NCBI GenBank assembly: GCA_000435195.1
Contig: FR880288.1
Span: 27,717-33,660 of the forward strand
Reading direction: 5' to 3'
Source of the DNA: Clostridium sp. CAG:169
GTDB lineage: Bacteria > Bacillota > Clostridia > Oscillospirales > Ruminococcaceae
DNA length: 5,944 bases
Position numbers and translations under genes: made by a program. The first letter of the stretch is position 1. Each line of letters begins with the position of its first letter. Below the pieces are notes generated by a model that was given only the letters and a program-made list of their open reading frames with translations, was not told the DNA's origin and ran no database searches. Below are positions 1 through 5,865 of this stretch, piece by piece.

Positions 1-882
1 AATTACATCGTTCATCAGCCCCCCCCCGGTATCGGCTGCCACAGCAAAACCGTATACAAAGCTGTTATCTGCGCTGGTAATATACATTTTGGTTCCATAC
101 GGGATTTCTCCCGGATGCACCGCAACATATCCTGCCGATAATCCCTGACCGGAAGCGCCGCGCGCACCGCCTTCCACATTATATCCGGCTGCCACCTGGT
201 TGGTCAGCAGCTTGCTGTACTCGGTCGGAACTCCATTTTCATCCAGCTCAATGCCAAAATCCAGTGGAGATACCGCCTTTCCTTCCACACCAGTCAAAGT
301 AATTTCCGTCACCGGCTGCTGGTGGATTTGCTCGTCGATTACCTTCTTCTTCCGAATTTCCCGACCCACCATTCTCTGTTCATAGGTCACCGTCTTTTTG
401 CCATCGCTTCCGCTCTGCACCAGCTTGGTCTTGCCGGGAGCCAGCAGAGAGGTCTCGCGGTTGATTACCTCATGCTCGATGACCTGGTCCTCCACCACCG
501 TCTTGACCGTCACAGCGCCGTCTCTTCCTGCGGCACCCAGAAAACGCTTCGGCTCATCCTCGTCCTCATCGTCCTGTGTCTGCTGTTCCTGTTCCTCTTC
601 CTCCGACAAAACATCCGCTCTGCCTTTTTCTTCCTCCAGCAGTATGCGGGTCTGTCTGATGCTGGTTCCGGTAAATTTATCGGTGTCCAGCGAGGCGGAC
701 AAAGTATCGCCCGATGCACGGATTGTCTGTGCAATGCTCATCTCTGCCACTGTTTTATCTGTATTACCTGTTCGGGTCAATCCCCAAAAGATTACCGCTG
801 CCATCGCAACAGAAAGCATAGCGGCAACAGCCATCTTCCCCCAACGGTCGATGCTGTGTGCTTTTGTTCTGAAGTTTTGCAT
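1..882 (-). CDS. G5 and 3D domain cell-wall protein, membrane-anchored (3' end cut by window)
   Basis: The frame is open from the ATG at 882 to the left edge (294 codons, no stop), so the C-terminus is missing. Residues 1-16 are basic (MQNFRTKAHS...RWGK) and 17-35 form one hydrophobic segment, an uncleaved anchor or signal peptide, so the rest should lie outside the membrane. Residues 83-111 are a very acidic linker rich in Glu, Asp and Gln. Residues about 121-199 match a G5 domain (LLAPGKTKLVQSGSDGKKTVTYE, shown here only in part: core GKTKLVQSG and GKKTVTYE, ending PVTEITLTG). Residues about 225-294 match a 3D domain: GYVAVHPGEIPYGTKMYI, then the acidic-site motif AADTGGG. Related YabE/YocH-type proteins bind or cleave peptidoglycan, with 3D resembling the MltA lytic transglycosylase fold; the exact activity here is inferred. 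The start is fixed by AAAGGAG at 889-895, six bases upstream. An in-frame TTG twelve codons earlier is a weaker alternative. A nine-G run (C's at 19-27) lies in the DTGGG codons. Confidence 0.9.
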   Translation of the reverse strand, partial: MQNFRTKAHSIDRWGKMAVAAMLSVAMAAVIFWGLTRTGNTDKTVAEMSIAQTIRASGDTLSASLDTDKFTGTSIRQTRILLEEEKGRADVLSEEEEQEQQTQDDEDEDEPKRFLGAAGRDGAVTVKTVVEDQVIEHEVINRETSLLAPGKTKLVQSGSDGKKTVTYEQRMVGREIRKKKVIDEQIHQQPVTEITLTGVEGKAVSPLDFGIELDENGVPTEYSKLLTNQVAAGYNVEGGARGASGQGLSAGYVAVHPGEIPYGTKMYITSADNSFVYGFAVAADTGGGLMNDVI

Positions 883-957
883 AAAGTTCTCCTTTGTTCT
901 AAAAATTGCAATCTGCAAAATTTTCCTGCTCCTTTGTATTTTAGCAGGGTCGATGTC

Positions 958-986
958 ATTATATTCATCTTCACTTTCGCTGTCAA
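958..986 (-). promoter_or_regulatory. Perfect-consensus sigma-A promoter of the G5-3D gene
   Basis: On the minus strand, TTGACA (981-986) is followed after 17 bases by TATAAT (958-963), an exact housekeeping promoter consensus. It faces the G5-3D gene and predicts a leader of roughly 70 bases. That leader carries a 6-bp inverted repeat, CCTGCT/AGCAGG (925-930 with 943-948), whose loop region holds a first AAAGGAG-like sequence, and a second copy of AAAGGAG at 889-895 that serves the ATG. Confidence 0.85.
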
Positions 987-1299
987 GAAAATCCCCTTTG
1001 TAAAAATCTTGTCGGAAGTTTCACTATTTTAAAAACTTTCCGTAAAAATTTGTGCAATTTTAAATTTATCTCCCCTGTTTTTAATAATTTTTTATCTAAA
1101 TTGTCTCAAATTTCTCCCCTGCGCGCAGATTTATAAAATATATAAAAATTTTCTTTTTTATCCGCTCAATTTTGTGCTTTTTACCTTGCATTTTTTAACA
1201 TTTATTCTATTGCTTGCTTACTCTTTCAAGCCAAAAACTACTGCTCGCTGCATCTCTTTGCTCTTCTTTTCCTATTTATCTATCCAATCGCCTAAACAC
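987..1299. other. AT-rich intergenic stretch with no gene
   Basis: This stretch between the G5-3D promoter and the terminator of the DUF4097 unit is very AT-rich and shows no credible gene: the open frames in it lack a convincing ribosome binding site and family resemblance. The only order seen is a 9-base direct repeat, TCTCCCCTG on the plus strand, at 1069-1077 and 1113-1121, 44 bases apart, about four helical turns. It sits 83 bases or more upstream of the -35 box of the G5-3D promoter. It could be a paired regulator site or chance in low-complexity DNA. Confidence 0.5.
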
Positions 1300-1346
1300 A
1301 AAAGAACAGCGACAGCACTAAAATCTCCTGCTGTCGCTGTTCTTTT
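1300..1346 (-). terminator. Strong hairpin terminator after the DUF4097 gene, possibly bidirectional
   Basis: A perfect 18-bp inverted repeat (AAAAGAACAGCGACAGCA at 1300-1317 and its complement at 1329-1346) surrounds an 11-base loop. The outer A:T pairs give a T-rich tail in both directions: TTCTTTT on the minus strand, CTTTTT on the plus strand. It lies 35 bases beyond the last codon of the original DUF4097 frame, so it closes the padR unit. Confidence 0.85.
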
Positions 1347-1381
1347 TATCTTACAGTCCAAGATCAAAGGAATCCTTTCTC

Positions 1382-1638
1382 TTACAGAACACGGATGTCG
1401 CCCGAGCTGCTGATGAATTCCCCTCTGATATACCGCTCTGGATCCTTCTCCCATTCCACACCGGAATCATTCAGGTTGACCTGCCCATAGATCCGACTGC
1501 TCCCCGAAACGGTTCTGACCTTCGCCTGCAACTCCTTGTCCTTGCGGTTCAAACGGACGTCAATGTCCCCGCTGCTGGTTTTGATGCGGCTGTTCTGTGC
1601 GTAATAATCGCCCTCCACACCGCCGCTGCTGCTGAGAA
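1382..1638 (-). pseudogene. Out-of-frame C-terminal part of the DUF4097 beta-solenoid protein
   Basis: This is the detached end of the gene that starts at 2570. It lies in another frame and has no start of its own: from VLSSSGGVEGDYYAQNS it continues through TSSGDID and TVSGSS to the last rung ISSSGDIRVL and a TAA at 1382-1384. These are the same SGD rungs as in the upstream part. If one copy of the 7-base repeat at 1639-1652 is removed, it joins the upstream frame at residue 308 and completes a 393-residue protein. The only start codons further upstream lie inside the other frame of the same gene, and no ribosome binding site at a useful distance was seen, so separate translation is unlikely. 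Confidence 0.8.
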
Positions 1639-2570
1639 CCTCCAGCCTCCAGCTGCTCCACTTCGCTTCCCGACAGCTCCACATCACCGCTGGAGGTTTC
1701 TGCCTTCCATTTTTCTCCCCGCACGCCGTCCAGCTCGATGTCCCCGCTGACGCTTGTAAGCTCGACCTTCTGTCCATTGAGATGTGTCAATTCTATATCT
1801 CCGCTGACGGTACGCAGCTGTGCCTGCTGCACCTGACCATCCTGCCAGCTTATATCGCCGCTGCTGTTCTGCAAAACCATCTCGCTCACATTGACCTGTT
1901 CCAGCCGAATATCGCCGCTGCTTGCTTTGATGACCGACTCTTCCGCCACCATCTGTGTGATTTGGATGTCCCCGCTCGTGGTTTCCAGCTCGACCGCCCG
2001 GCTGTTGAGCTTATCCAGCTTCAAATCTCCGCTGGTCGTCTTTCCATGCAAAAATTCGATTCTTTCCGGCAGCTCCACCATCAGCTTCGGTGTCGGATTG
2101 CGCATCATCCGCAGCAAAGATGCCAAATCCAAACTCGGTTGCTTCTTCATCGGTTTTTTCTCGTTTACCATGTAGGTGTCCCCTTCCACCTGTTCCTCCA
2201 GATACTGTGAAAGTTCCTCCCCGCTTTGCAGGTAAACATGCAGTTCTCCATCACAGGAGCGGGAAATCTCCGCATCCATCGAAAACAGGTTCAGCTGCAC
2301 CTTGCTGATTCCGCTGTACTGCACCGGCTCAATGGCGGTCACCGGCTTTGGCAGAGGTCTTTCTTCCTTCTTAAACTCCACCTCATCGCCCATCTCCCGC
2401 AGCAGCTCCTCGATGTCGCCCAATTCGCGGCAAATTTCCTCCTCGCTTCTTCCGCTTTTCAGCCCTGCCTCAAAATGTTCCTCATAGCTTTCCAAAATCT
2501 CTTGCACGAATCCCTGCTCATATCCTTCCAGCGCTCTGCTCAGCTGCTGCATATATTCTCGTTTTGTCAT
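1560..2570 (-). CDS. HAAS + DUF4097 beta-solenoid protein, truncated by frameshift
   Basis: As written the gene gives 336 residues and stops at a TGA at 1560-1562. Residues 1-61 form a HAAS-type helical domain (TKREYMQQL...YEEHF...GDIEELLREMG), as in DUF1700 proteins. Residues about 85-170 are mixed and charged. From 178 there is a DUF4097-type beta-solenoid with TSGD/SSGD/VSGD turns whose Ser falls at 180, 199, 218, 237, 256, 275 and 294, exactly 19 residues apart. After residue 308 the frame is lost, and 28 Gln/Arg-rich residues unlike the rest follow; the true continuation lies in another frame down to 1382. No membrane segment is visible, so the protein should be cytoplasmic or peripheral, although many HAAS proteins have membrane helices. 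I prefer the ATG at 2570 over the GTG at 2573 because AAGGAGG (2578-2584) is seven bases from the ATG and only four from the GTG. It is co-transcribed with padR. Its molecular function is unknown; relatives are linked to envelope-stress modules. Confidence 0.82.
   Translation of the reverse strand: MTKREYMQQLSRALEGYEQGFVQEILESYEEHFEAGLKSGRSEEEICRELGDIEELLREMGDEVEFKKEERPLPKPVTAIEPVQYSGISKVQLNLFSMDAEISRSCDGELHVYLQSGEELSQYLEEQVEGDTYMVNEKKPMKKQPSLDLASLLRMMRNPTPKLMVELPERIEFLHGKTTSGDLKLDKLNSRAVELETTSGDIQITQMVAEESVIKASSGDIRLEQVNVSEMVLQNSSGDISWQDGQVQQAQLRTVSGDIELTHLNGQKVELTSVSGDIELDGVRGEKWKAETSSGDVELSGSEVEQLEAGGSQQQRRCGGRLLRTEQPHQNQQRGH
1639..1652 (-). repeat. 7-base tandem duplication causing the frameshift
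   Basis: On the minus strand CTGGAGG occurs twice in direct succession (plus strand CCTCCAG at 1639-1645 and 1646-1652). Deleting one copy turns the reading from Q-L-E-A-G-G into Q-L-E-V-L-S-S-S-G and merges the two overlapping frames. Confidence 0.9.
1647..2039 (-). repeat. Degenerate 57-base coding repeat (19-residue solenoid rungs)
   Basis: Seven successive rungs of the DUF4097 protein are each exactly 57 bases long, marked by a codon block for (T/A/N/S)(T/S/V)SGD(I/L/V). On the plus strand this appears as recurring (T/G)TCCCCGCTG or TATCTCCGCTG-like blocks. The units have diverged at the DNA level, so this is a protein-level repeat rather than a satellite. Confidence 0.8.
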
Positions 2571-2577
2571 CACTTTT

Positions 2578-2584
2578 CCTCCTT
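2578..2584 (-). promoter_or_regulatory. Ribosome binding site of the HAAS/DUF4097 gene overlapping the padR stop
   Basis: AAGGAGG shares its first two bases with the TAA stop codon of padR (TAAGGAGG). Ribosomes ending padR therefore sit on the site that starts the next gene, which suggests coupled translation. Its spacing favours ATG 2570 as the start. Confidence 0.75.
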
Positions 2585-2888
2585 ACCAAATCAATCGGTC
2601 GACCGCTGCCGTAAATTCTTTCCATTCGCTGCGCAGCGCCTGCTGATATTCCAGCCCTTTTTCTGTCAGATGATAATACTTCCTTGCCGGACGCCCGTCG
2701 CTCTCCACCGAGTAGGTTTCCACATATTCGTCGTCATTGAGCCGTTTGAGAATCAGGTACAGGGTGCCGGTTGCCAGCTCCATTTCCCGGGAAATTGTTT
2801 CGGTCAATTCATATCCATACTTGTCCGCTTTCCGCAACTGGGACAGTACACACAGTTCCAATGCTCCTTTTTTAAATTGGGTGTTCAT
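2583..2888 (-). CDS. PadR-family transcriptional regulator
   Basis: This 101-residue protein has the normal length of a small (subfamily 2) PadR regulator. Residues 8-34 (GALELCVLSQL...YGYELTETI) are the typical N-terminal helices, 39-58 (ATGTLYLILKRL...) the recognition helix region, and 65-78 (GRPARKYYHLTEKG) the beta wing. The final helix (81-101) would serve dimer formation. It should bind DNA as a dimer, and PadR proteins often repress their own operon. ATG 2888 has AAAGGAGG (2895-2902) six bases upstream. The next gene starts 12 bases after its stop, the usual PadR-HAAS pairing, so it most likely controls that partner and itself. The inducing signal cannot be read from the sequence. Confidence 0.92.
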   Translation of the reverse strand: MNTQFKKGALELCVLSQLRKADKYGYELTETISREMELATGTLYLILKRLNDDEYVETYSVESDGRPARKYYHLTEKGLEYQQALRSEWKEFTAAVDRLIW

Positions 2889-2926
2889 CTGCTGCCTCCT
2901 TTCTCTTTTACCTGTCTTGTTTTGTT

Positions 2927-2970
2927 GTATATATAATACTGCATACTATTCTTTATTGCAATATATAAAG
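2927..2970. promoter_or_regulatory. Candidate PadR operator over the padR promoter
   Basis: An inverted repeat CTTTAT-8 bases-ATAAAG (2951-2970) covers the -35 box. A second dyad, GTAT-5 bases-ATAC (2927-2939), covers the -10 box. GCATAC also occurs twice as a direct repeat (2941-2946, 2970-2975). Self-repression is common in PadR proteins, so binding here is plausible, but such short dyads arise by chance in AT-rich DNA. Confidence 0.35.
2933..2961 (-). promoter_or_regulatory. Promoter of the padR-HAAS/DUF4097 unit
   Basis: On the minus strand TTGCAA (2956-2961) and TATTAT (2933-2938) are separated by 17 bases, close to the housekeeping consensus, and lie 45 bases upstream of the padR start. 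Symmetric sequences overlap both boxes (see the operator candidate). Confidence 0.6.
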
Positions 2971-3015
2971 CATACAAAGATATGTTCTTTTTTTATCCAA
3001 TCTCTCCAAAGGCGC

Positions 3016-3044
3016 AAAAAACAGCCGCCCATCGGACAGCTGTT
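3016..3044 (-). terminator. Rho-independent terminator of the HflX/EcsC unit
   Basis: Read on the minus strand, AACAGCTGTCC (3034-3044) pairs with GGGCGGCTGTT (3020-3030) across a 3-base loop. The stem is 11 bp with two G-U pairs and is followed by six T's. It lies 52 bases after the ecsC-family stop and upstream of the padR promoter. Confidence 0.82.
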
Positions 3045-3096
3045 CCTCTTCTTTTCTTATTTCACACAAAATATAGGATAGGTTCTACTATTTGTA

Positions 3097-3954
3097 TTAT
3101 CGCATCTCCCGCAGACGGCGCTGCTGATACTTCACCGCAGCCATCGAACCGACCTGCCGCAGCAGCACTCCATTGCGAAATCCACCATACACTCCGATGA
3201 CCGGTGTTCCCTGCACCAACTTGCCCGCCAGCGCTGCACTGCACAAGGCGTGCGATGCCCGCTTCTTCGCCTGTTCGCGTGAGATGGACAGTTCTTCCCC
3301 CGTCCTTGCCTTCTGCCGCATCTCCTGTGCAATCCGGTCTGCATCCGCACTCGCCTGTCTGCGCTGCGCCTCGTCACCCACCGCTGCACAGATCAACAGC
3401 ATCTGGTAAATTTGTTCCGGTTGAGTATCGTATGGATACCCAAAGCGCAGTGAAATTTCAAACAGCGTCTTGAACACCGCTCCCAAAAAGATGGGGACAT
3501 CCGGCAATCCGATGCCCAACGCACCCATTAGTCCCCCCTGCACCGAAGAAAACGCCATGTTGGCTCCTGCGCGACCTGCCGCCTTGCATCCCAGTTTATA
3601 CAGCTCCCAGCCGGACAGCGGCTTCTGCGCAAATTGCAGATAATCTTCCCGCAGCTTTTCTTCGCTGCACAGCTTGCCAATCCAGCGGCTGCCCTTCTCC
3701 AGCACCACCTCAAAGCTCTTCTCAAAGGCTTTTTCCAGCAGCTCGGTCGATTTCTCCGCCGCAGCCTGCGCGCCGTCCGAAAACTTTTCCGGCACCTTTT
3801 CCCGCAGCTTTTCGCGGACCGGTGCAGTCAGTTCGCCCGCCTTCTGCGCAATCAAAGAAGGGTTTCTCTCCTCCAGCAGCTTTTCTTCCTTTTTATCCAG
3901 CTTTTTTAAGCAGCGCAGCTGCACCCTTTGCTTTCTTTTTTGTTCTCGGTCCAT
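3097..3954 (-). CDS. EcsC-family protein
   Basis: The 285-residue product matches the EcsC family. Residues 1-30 are strongly basic and charged, 31-90 are Lys/Glu-rich helices likely to form coiled coil, and the family core runs from about 85 to 277. The hallmark is a Gly-rich hydrophobic stretch (about 132-149) leading into GLPDVPIFLGAVFKT (149-163) and LFEISLRFGYPYD, followed by helices and a second hydrophobic Gly-rich stretch (about 239-258). The hydrophobic parts suggest membrane association, although a clear transmembrane topology is not evident. The family is named after the third gene of the Bacillus ecs transporter operon; its biochemical role is unknown, and no ecsA or ecsB transporter gene is nearby. 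ATG 3954 has AAGGAGGAG six bases upstream. It follows hflX by 29 bases and is the last gene of the unit. Confidence 0.85.
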   Translation of the reverse strand: MDREQKRKQRVQLRCLKKLDKKEEKLLEERNPSLIAQKAGELTAPVREKLREKVPEKFSDGAQAAAEKSTELLEKAFEKSFEVVLEKGSRWIGKLCSEEKLREDYLQFAQKPLSGWELYKLGCKAAGRAGANMAFSSVQGGLMGALGIGLPDVPIFLGAVFKTLFEISLRFGYPYDTQPEQIYQMLLICAAVGDEAQRRQASADADRIAQEMRQKARTGEELSISREQAKKRASHALCSAALAGKLVQGTPVIGVYGGFRNGVLLRQVGSMAAVKYQQRRLREMR

Positions 3955-3983
3955 GCTGCGCTCCTCCTTATTCTCTCAATCAG

Positions 3984-5231
3984 CTATTCATTCAGCAGGA
4001 TATACTCCTGCACCCGATGGCAAAGCTTTAGCTCCACGTTGGCATCCAGATAGGTCCCGTCCTCGCGGTACTCCTCGGTGTAGACCTTGCCGGTCTGCCG
4101 AATCTCCCCAATCAGCCCGCTTTTGTCGTATGGAATCAACAGATGCAGGTGCTGGTGGGTCTGCGGCAGATTCAGCGCAACCTTCTCCAGCAGTTTTTCC
4201 AGTCCCATGCCGGTTTTGGCAGAGATGGCTGCTGTCTTGCGGTCCAAAGTCAGCGGCAGCTCCGGCAGCTTGTCGCACTTGTTCAGCACCGTCAGCACCG
4301 GAACATTTTCCGCGCCCAGCTCCTTGAGCAGTCCGGTGGTGACCTCCAGCTGCTGGTCAAACTCCGGCGAGGAAACATCGCAGACGTTCAGCACAAGGTC
4401 CGCGTCGGCTGCCTCCTCCAAAGTGGAGTGGAACGCCTGCACCAGCTGGTGCGGCAGACGGCTGACCAGACCGACTGTATCAATCAGCATCACCCTGCGC
4501 CCGTCCGGCAGGTCGAGCGCGCGGGAGGTCGGGTCCAGCGTCGCAAACAGCATATCCTTTGCCAGCACGCCCGCATCGGTCAGGGTGTTGAGCAGGGTGG
4601 ATTTGCCCACGTTGGTGTAGCCCACGATGGCAATCGTCACCACGTCGTCCTTCTTCCTGCGCTGGCGCAGCAAGCCGCGGCGTTTTTCCAATGCCTCCAG
4701 CTCCTCTTCCAGCGCGTGTATCCTGCGGCGGATGTGTCGGCGGTCACTTTCCAGCTTGCTTTCGCCGGGACCGCGGGTGCCGATGCCGCCGCCCAGACGG
4801 GAAAGGCTGGTGCCCTGTCCTGCCAGACGCGGCAGACGGTACTTCAGCTGCGCCAGCTCCACCTGTAACCTGCCCTCGCTGGTTTTTGCACGCTGGGCAA
4901 AGATGTCCAGAATCAGGGTGGTGCGGTCGATTACAGCCGCGCCCAGGGCGTTTTCCAGATTCTTCTGCTGGGCAGGCGAAAGCTCGTGGTCAAAGATGAC
5001 CAGCTCCACCTGGCTGTTCTGCACAAATTCCGCCAGCTCCTCCACCCTGCCGCTGCCCATCAGGGTCGCCGGGTCGGGACGGTCCTTTTTCTGGATGACC
5101 CTGCCCATCACCTTGGCGCCCGCAGACTTTGCCAGCTCCTCCAGCTCATCCATCGAGCGCTGTGCATCATACTCTCCGGTATCAATGGCAGCCAGCACTG
5201 CCGTCTGCTCTTCCTGTTTGTTCTCGTACAT
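3984..5231 (-). CDS. hflX: HflX, ribosome-associated GTPase
   Basis: The product is 415 residues, normal for HflX. The N-terminal HflX domain covers about 10-160 and ends in the family signature GGGIGTRGPGESKLE (147-161). A charged helical linker follows (162-195). The GTPase domain has G1 GYTNVGKS (204-211), the threonine of switch I in ATLDPT (230-235), G3 DTVGL (251-255), G4 NKCD (317-320) and G5 SAK (337-339). The C-terminal domain (about 360-415) carries LIPYDKSGLIGEI. HflX binds the 50S subunit and splits stalled or idle 70S ribosomes using GTP under stress such as heat or antibiotics. The switch II run DTVGLVSRLPHQLV has Leu where many homologues have Phe; the rest is conventional and all G motifs are intact. 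ATG 5231 has GGGAGG (5238-5243) six bases upstream. The gene is second in its unit, 29 bases after the ChrB-like gene. Confidence 0.97.
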   Translation of the reverse strand: MYENKQEEQTAVLAAIDTGEYDAQRSMDELEELAKSAGAKVMGRVIQKKDRPDPATLMGSGRVEELAEFVQNSQVELVIFDHELSPAQQKNLENALGAAVIDRTTLILDIFAQRAKTSEGRLQVELAQLKYRLPRLAGQGTSLSRLGGGIGTRGPGESKLESDRRHIRRRIHALEEELEALEKRRGLLRQRRKKDDVVTIAIVGYTNVGKSTLLNTLTDAGVLAKDMLFATLDPTSRALDLPDGRRVMLIDTVGLVSRLPHQLVQAFHSTLEEAADADLVLNVCDVSSPEFDQQLEVTTGLLKELGAENVPVLTVLNKCDKLPELPLTLDRKTAAISAKTGMGLEKLLEKVALNLPQTHQHLHLLIPYDKSGLIGEIRQTGKVYTEEYREDGTYLDANVELKLCHRVQEYILLNE

Positions 5232-5260
5232 TCTATGCCTCCCGGTCGTTTGGTATCCCT

Positions 5261-5803
5261 TTACTTGATTGCCTTGTCCATCGCCTTGACCAGCTGTCCC
5301 GACAGCTCCGCCGAAGCCTGCCGCGCCACCGAAATGATGGCGTACAGTCCCTTTTCCACATCCTGTGCGGTGCTCAAACCAAAGTGGTTGCGGCTGCGCG
5401 CCTTGGAATATCGCCGAATCATCCGCTTGACCTGCTCGCTCTGGTCCTCGGTGAATGCCTGTTCGCCGCGGCGCAGCTGCTCGAGCACCTGTGCGCAGTC
5501 CTCCTTGAGCTGAGAAAGCTCCTCGAGCGCCTGTTTGCGAAAGCGGCTCACCATCTCCCGCTCGTCCTTGGGGTCCAAAAACTTCATCTCGACGATGGAA
5601 GCCTCTCCCCCCATCTCCAAAATCTTTGCCTGCAAATGTTTGAGCTTGGTATAGCTTTGCCGGTTGTACGGCAGGATAGCAACACCCTGTTTAAAATATT
5701 CCGCGCCGTACTCCTTGAGCTTGCGCCAGATGTACACGCGGTTTTTGGACGGATTGACCGGCACACTGTACCCCAGCGCCAGCCAGCGGATCGGTTCTGC
5801 CAT
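5261..5803 (-). CDS. ChrB N-terminal-domain-like protein
   Basis: The 180-residue product resembles the N-terminal domain of ChrB, the regulator found with chromate resistance genes. Supporting features are WLALGYSVPVNPSKNRVYIW (7-26) followed by RKLKEYGAEYFKQGVAILP (27-45), and a helix ending in GGEASI (65-70). This is the pattern of a strand, a Ser/Pro turn, a basic helix, a Gly-Val-Leu-Pro segment and GGEA. Residues 78-180 are mostly charged helices, probably coiled coil (80-112), with a basic patch RRYSKARSR (130-138). The C-terminal ChrB catalytic-like domain is absent, and no chromate transporter gene is present. Chromate sensing should therefore not be assumed; a nucleic-acid-binding or stress-linked role is only a guess. 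There is no signal peptide or membrane segment. ATG 5803 has GGGAGG (5811-5816) seven bases upstream. It is first in the unit with hflX and the ecsC-family gene. Gene call is near certain; family call moderate. Confidence 0.8.
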   Translation of the reverse strand: MAEPIRWLALGYSVPVNPSKNRVYIWRKLKEYGAEYFKQGVAILPYNRQSYTKLKHLQAKILEMGGEASIVEMKFLDPKDEREMVSRFRKQALEELSQLKEDCAQVLEQLRRGEQAFTEDQSEQVKRMIRRYSKARSRNHFGLSTAQDVEKGLYAIISVARQASAELSGQLVKAMDKAIK

Positions 5804-5836
5804 GCGGCACCCTCCCTTGCAACATCTATTACATTT

Positions 5837-5865
5837 ATTTTACCTGTTCCCACCCATACAGTCAA
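5837..5865 (-). promoter_or_regulatory. Promoter of the ChrB-like/hflX/ecsC unit
   Basis: On the minus strand TTGACT (5860-5865) and TAAAAT (5837-5842) are 17 bases apart, a near-consensus sigma-A promoter 34 bases upstream of the ATG at 5803. A short hairpin (GCCGC/GCGGC at 5873-5888) stands just upstream of the -35 box. Confidence 0.75.

Noticed and set aside
322..1032. 236-codon open frame on the plus strand
   Set aside because: It runs antisense to the G5-3D gene, which has a ribosome binding site, promoter and recognisable domains. Its translation is Cys/His/Leu-rich with no family resemblance.
1081..1109. TTGAGA-17 bases-TATTAA as a second minus-strand promoter
   Set aside because: The match is weak, and in DNA this AT-rich such hexamer pairs are expected by chance. 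The perfect promoter at 958-986 explains the gene.
1174..1413. 79-codon plus-strand frame with a hydrophobic start in the AT-rich gap
   Set aside because: No ribosome binding site is evident, it runs through the 18-bp terminator hairpin and into the DUF4097 gene end, and the hydrophobic residues follow from T-rich DNA.
1639..1652. Programmed ribosomal frameshift at the GGAGG-containing repeat
   Set aside because: A +1 shift would be required and would leave a 21-residue rung, whereas removing one 7-base copy gives the exact 19-residue period; no clear slippery heptamer or stop codon context was seen.
1647..2039. Regularly spaced similar blocks suggesting a CRISPR array
   Set aside because: The 57-base period is in frame with a protein, the blocks are degenerate and the intervals between them are coding; it is a beta-solenoid repeat.
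4143..5513. Several long plus-strand frames opposite hflX and the ChrB-like gene
   Set aside because: They are antisense shadows in a G+C-richer region. HflX motifs are complete on the minus strand, and the plus-strand products are low-complexity Ser/Arg/Gln/Leu sequences.
5261..5803. Calling this gene a chromate resistance regulator
   Set aside because: Only the N-terminal ChrB-like part is present, and no chromate transporter gene is in the window, so the functional label is not supported.
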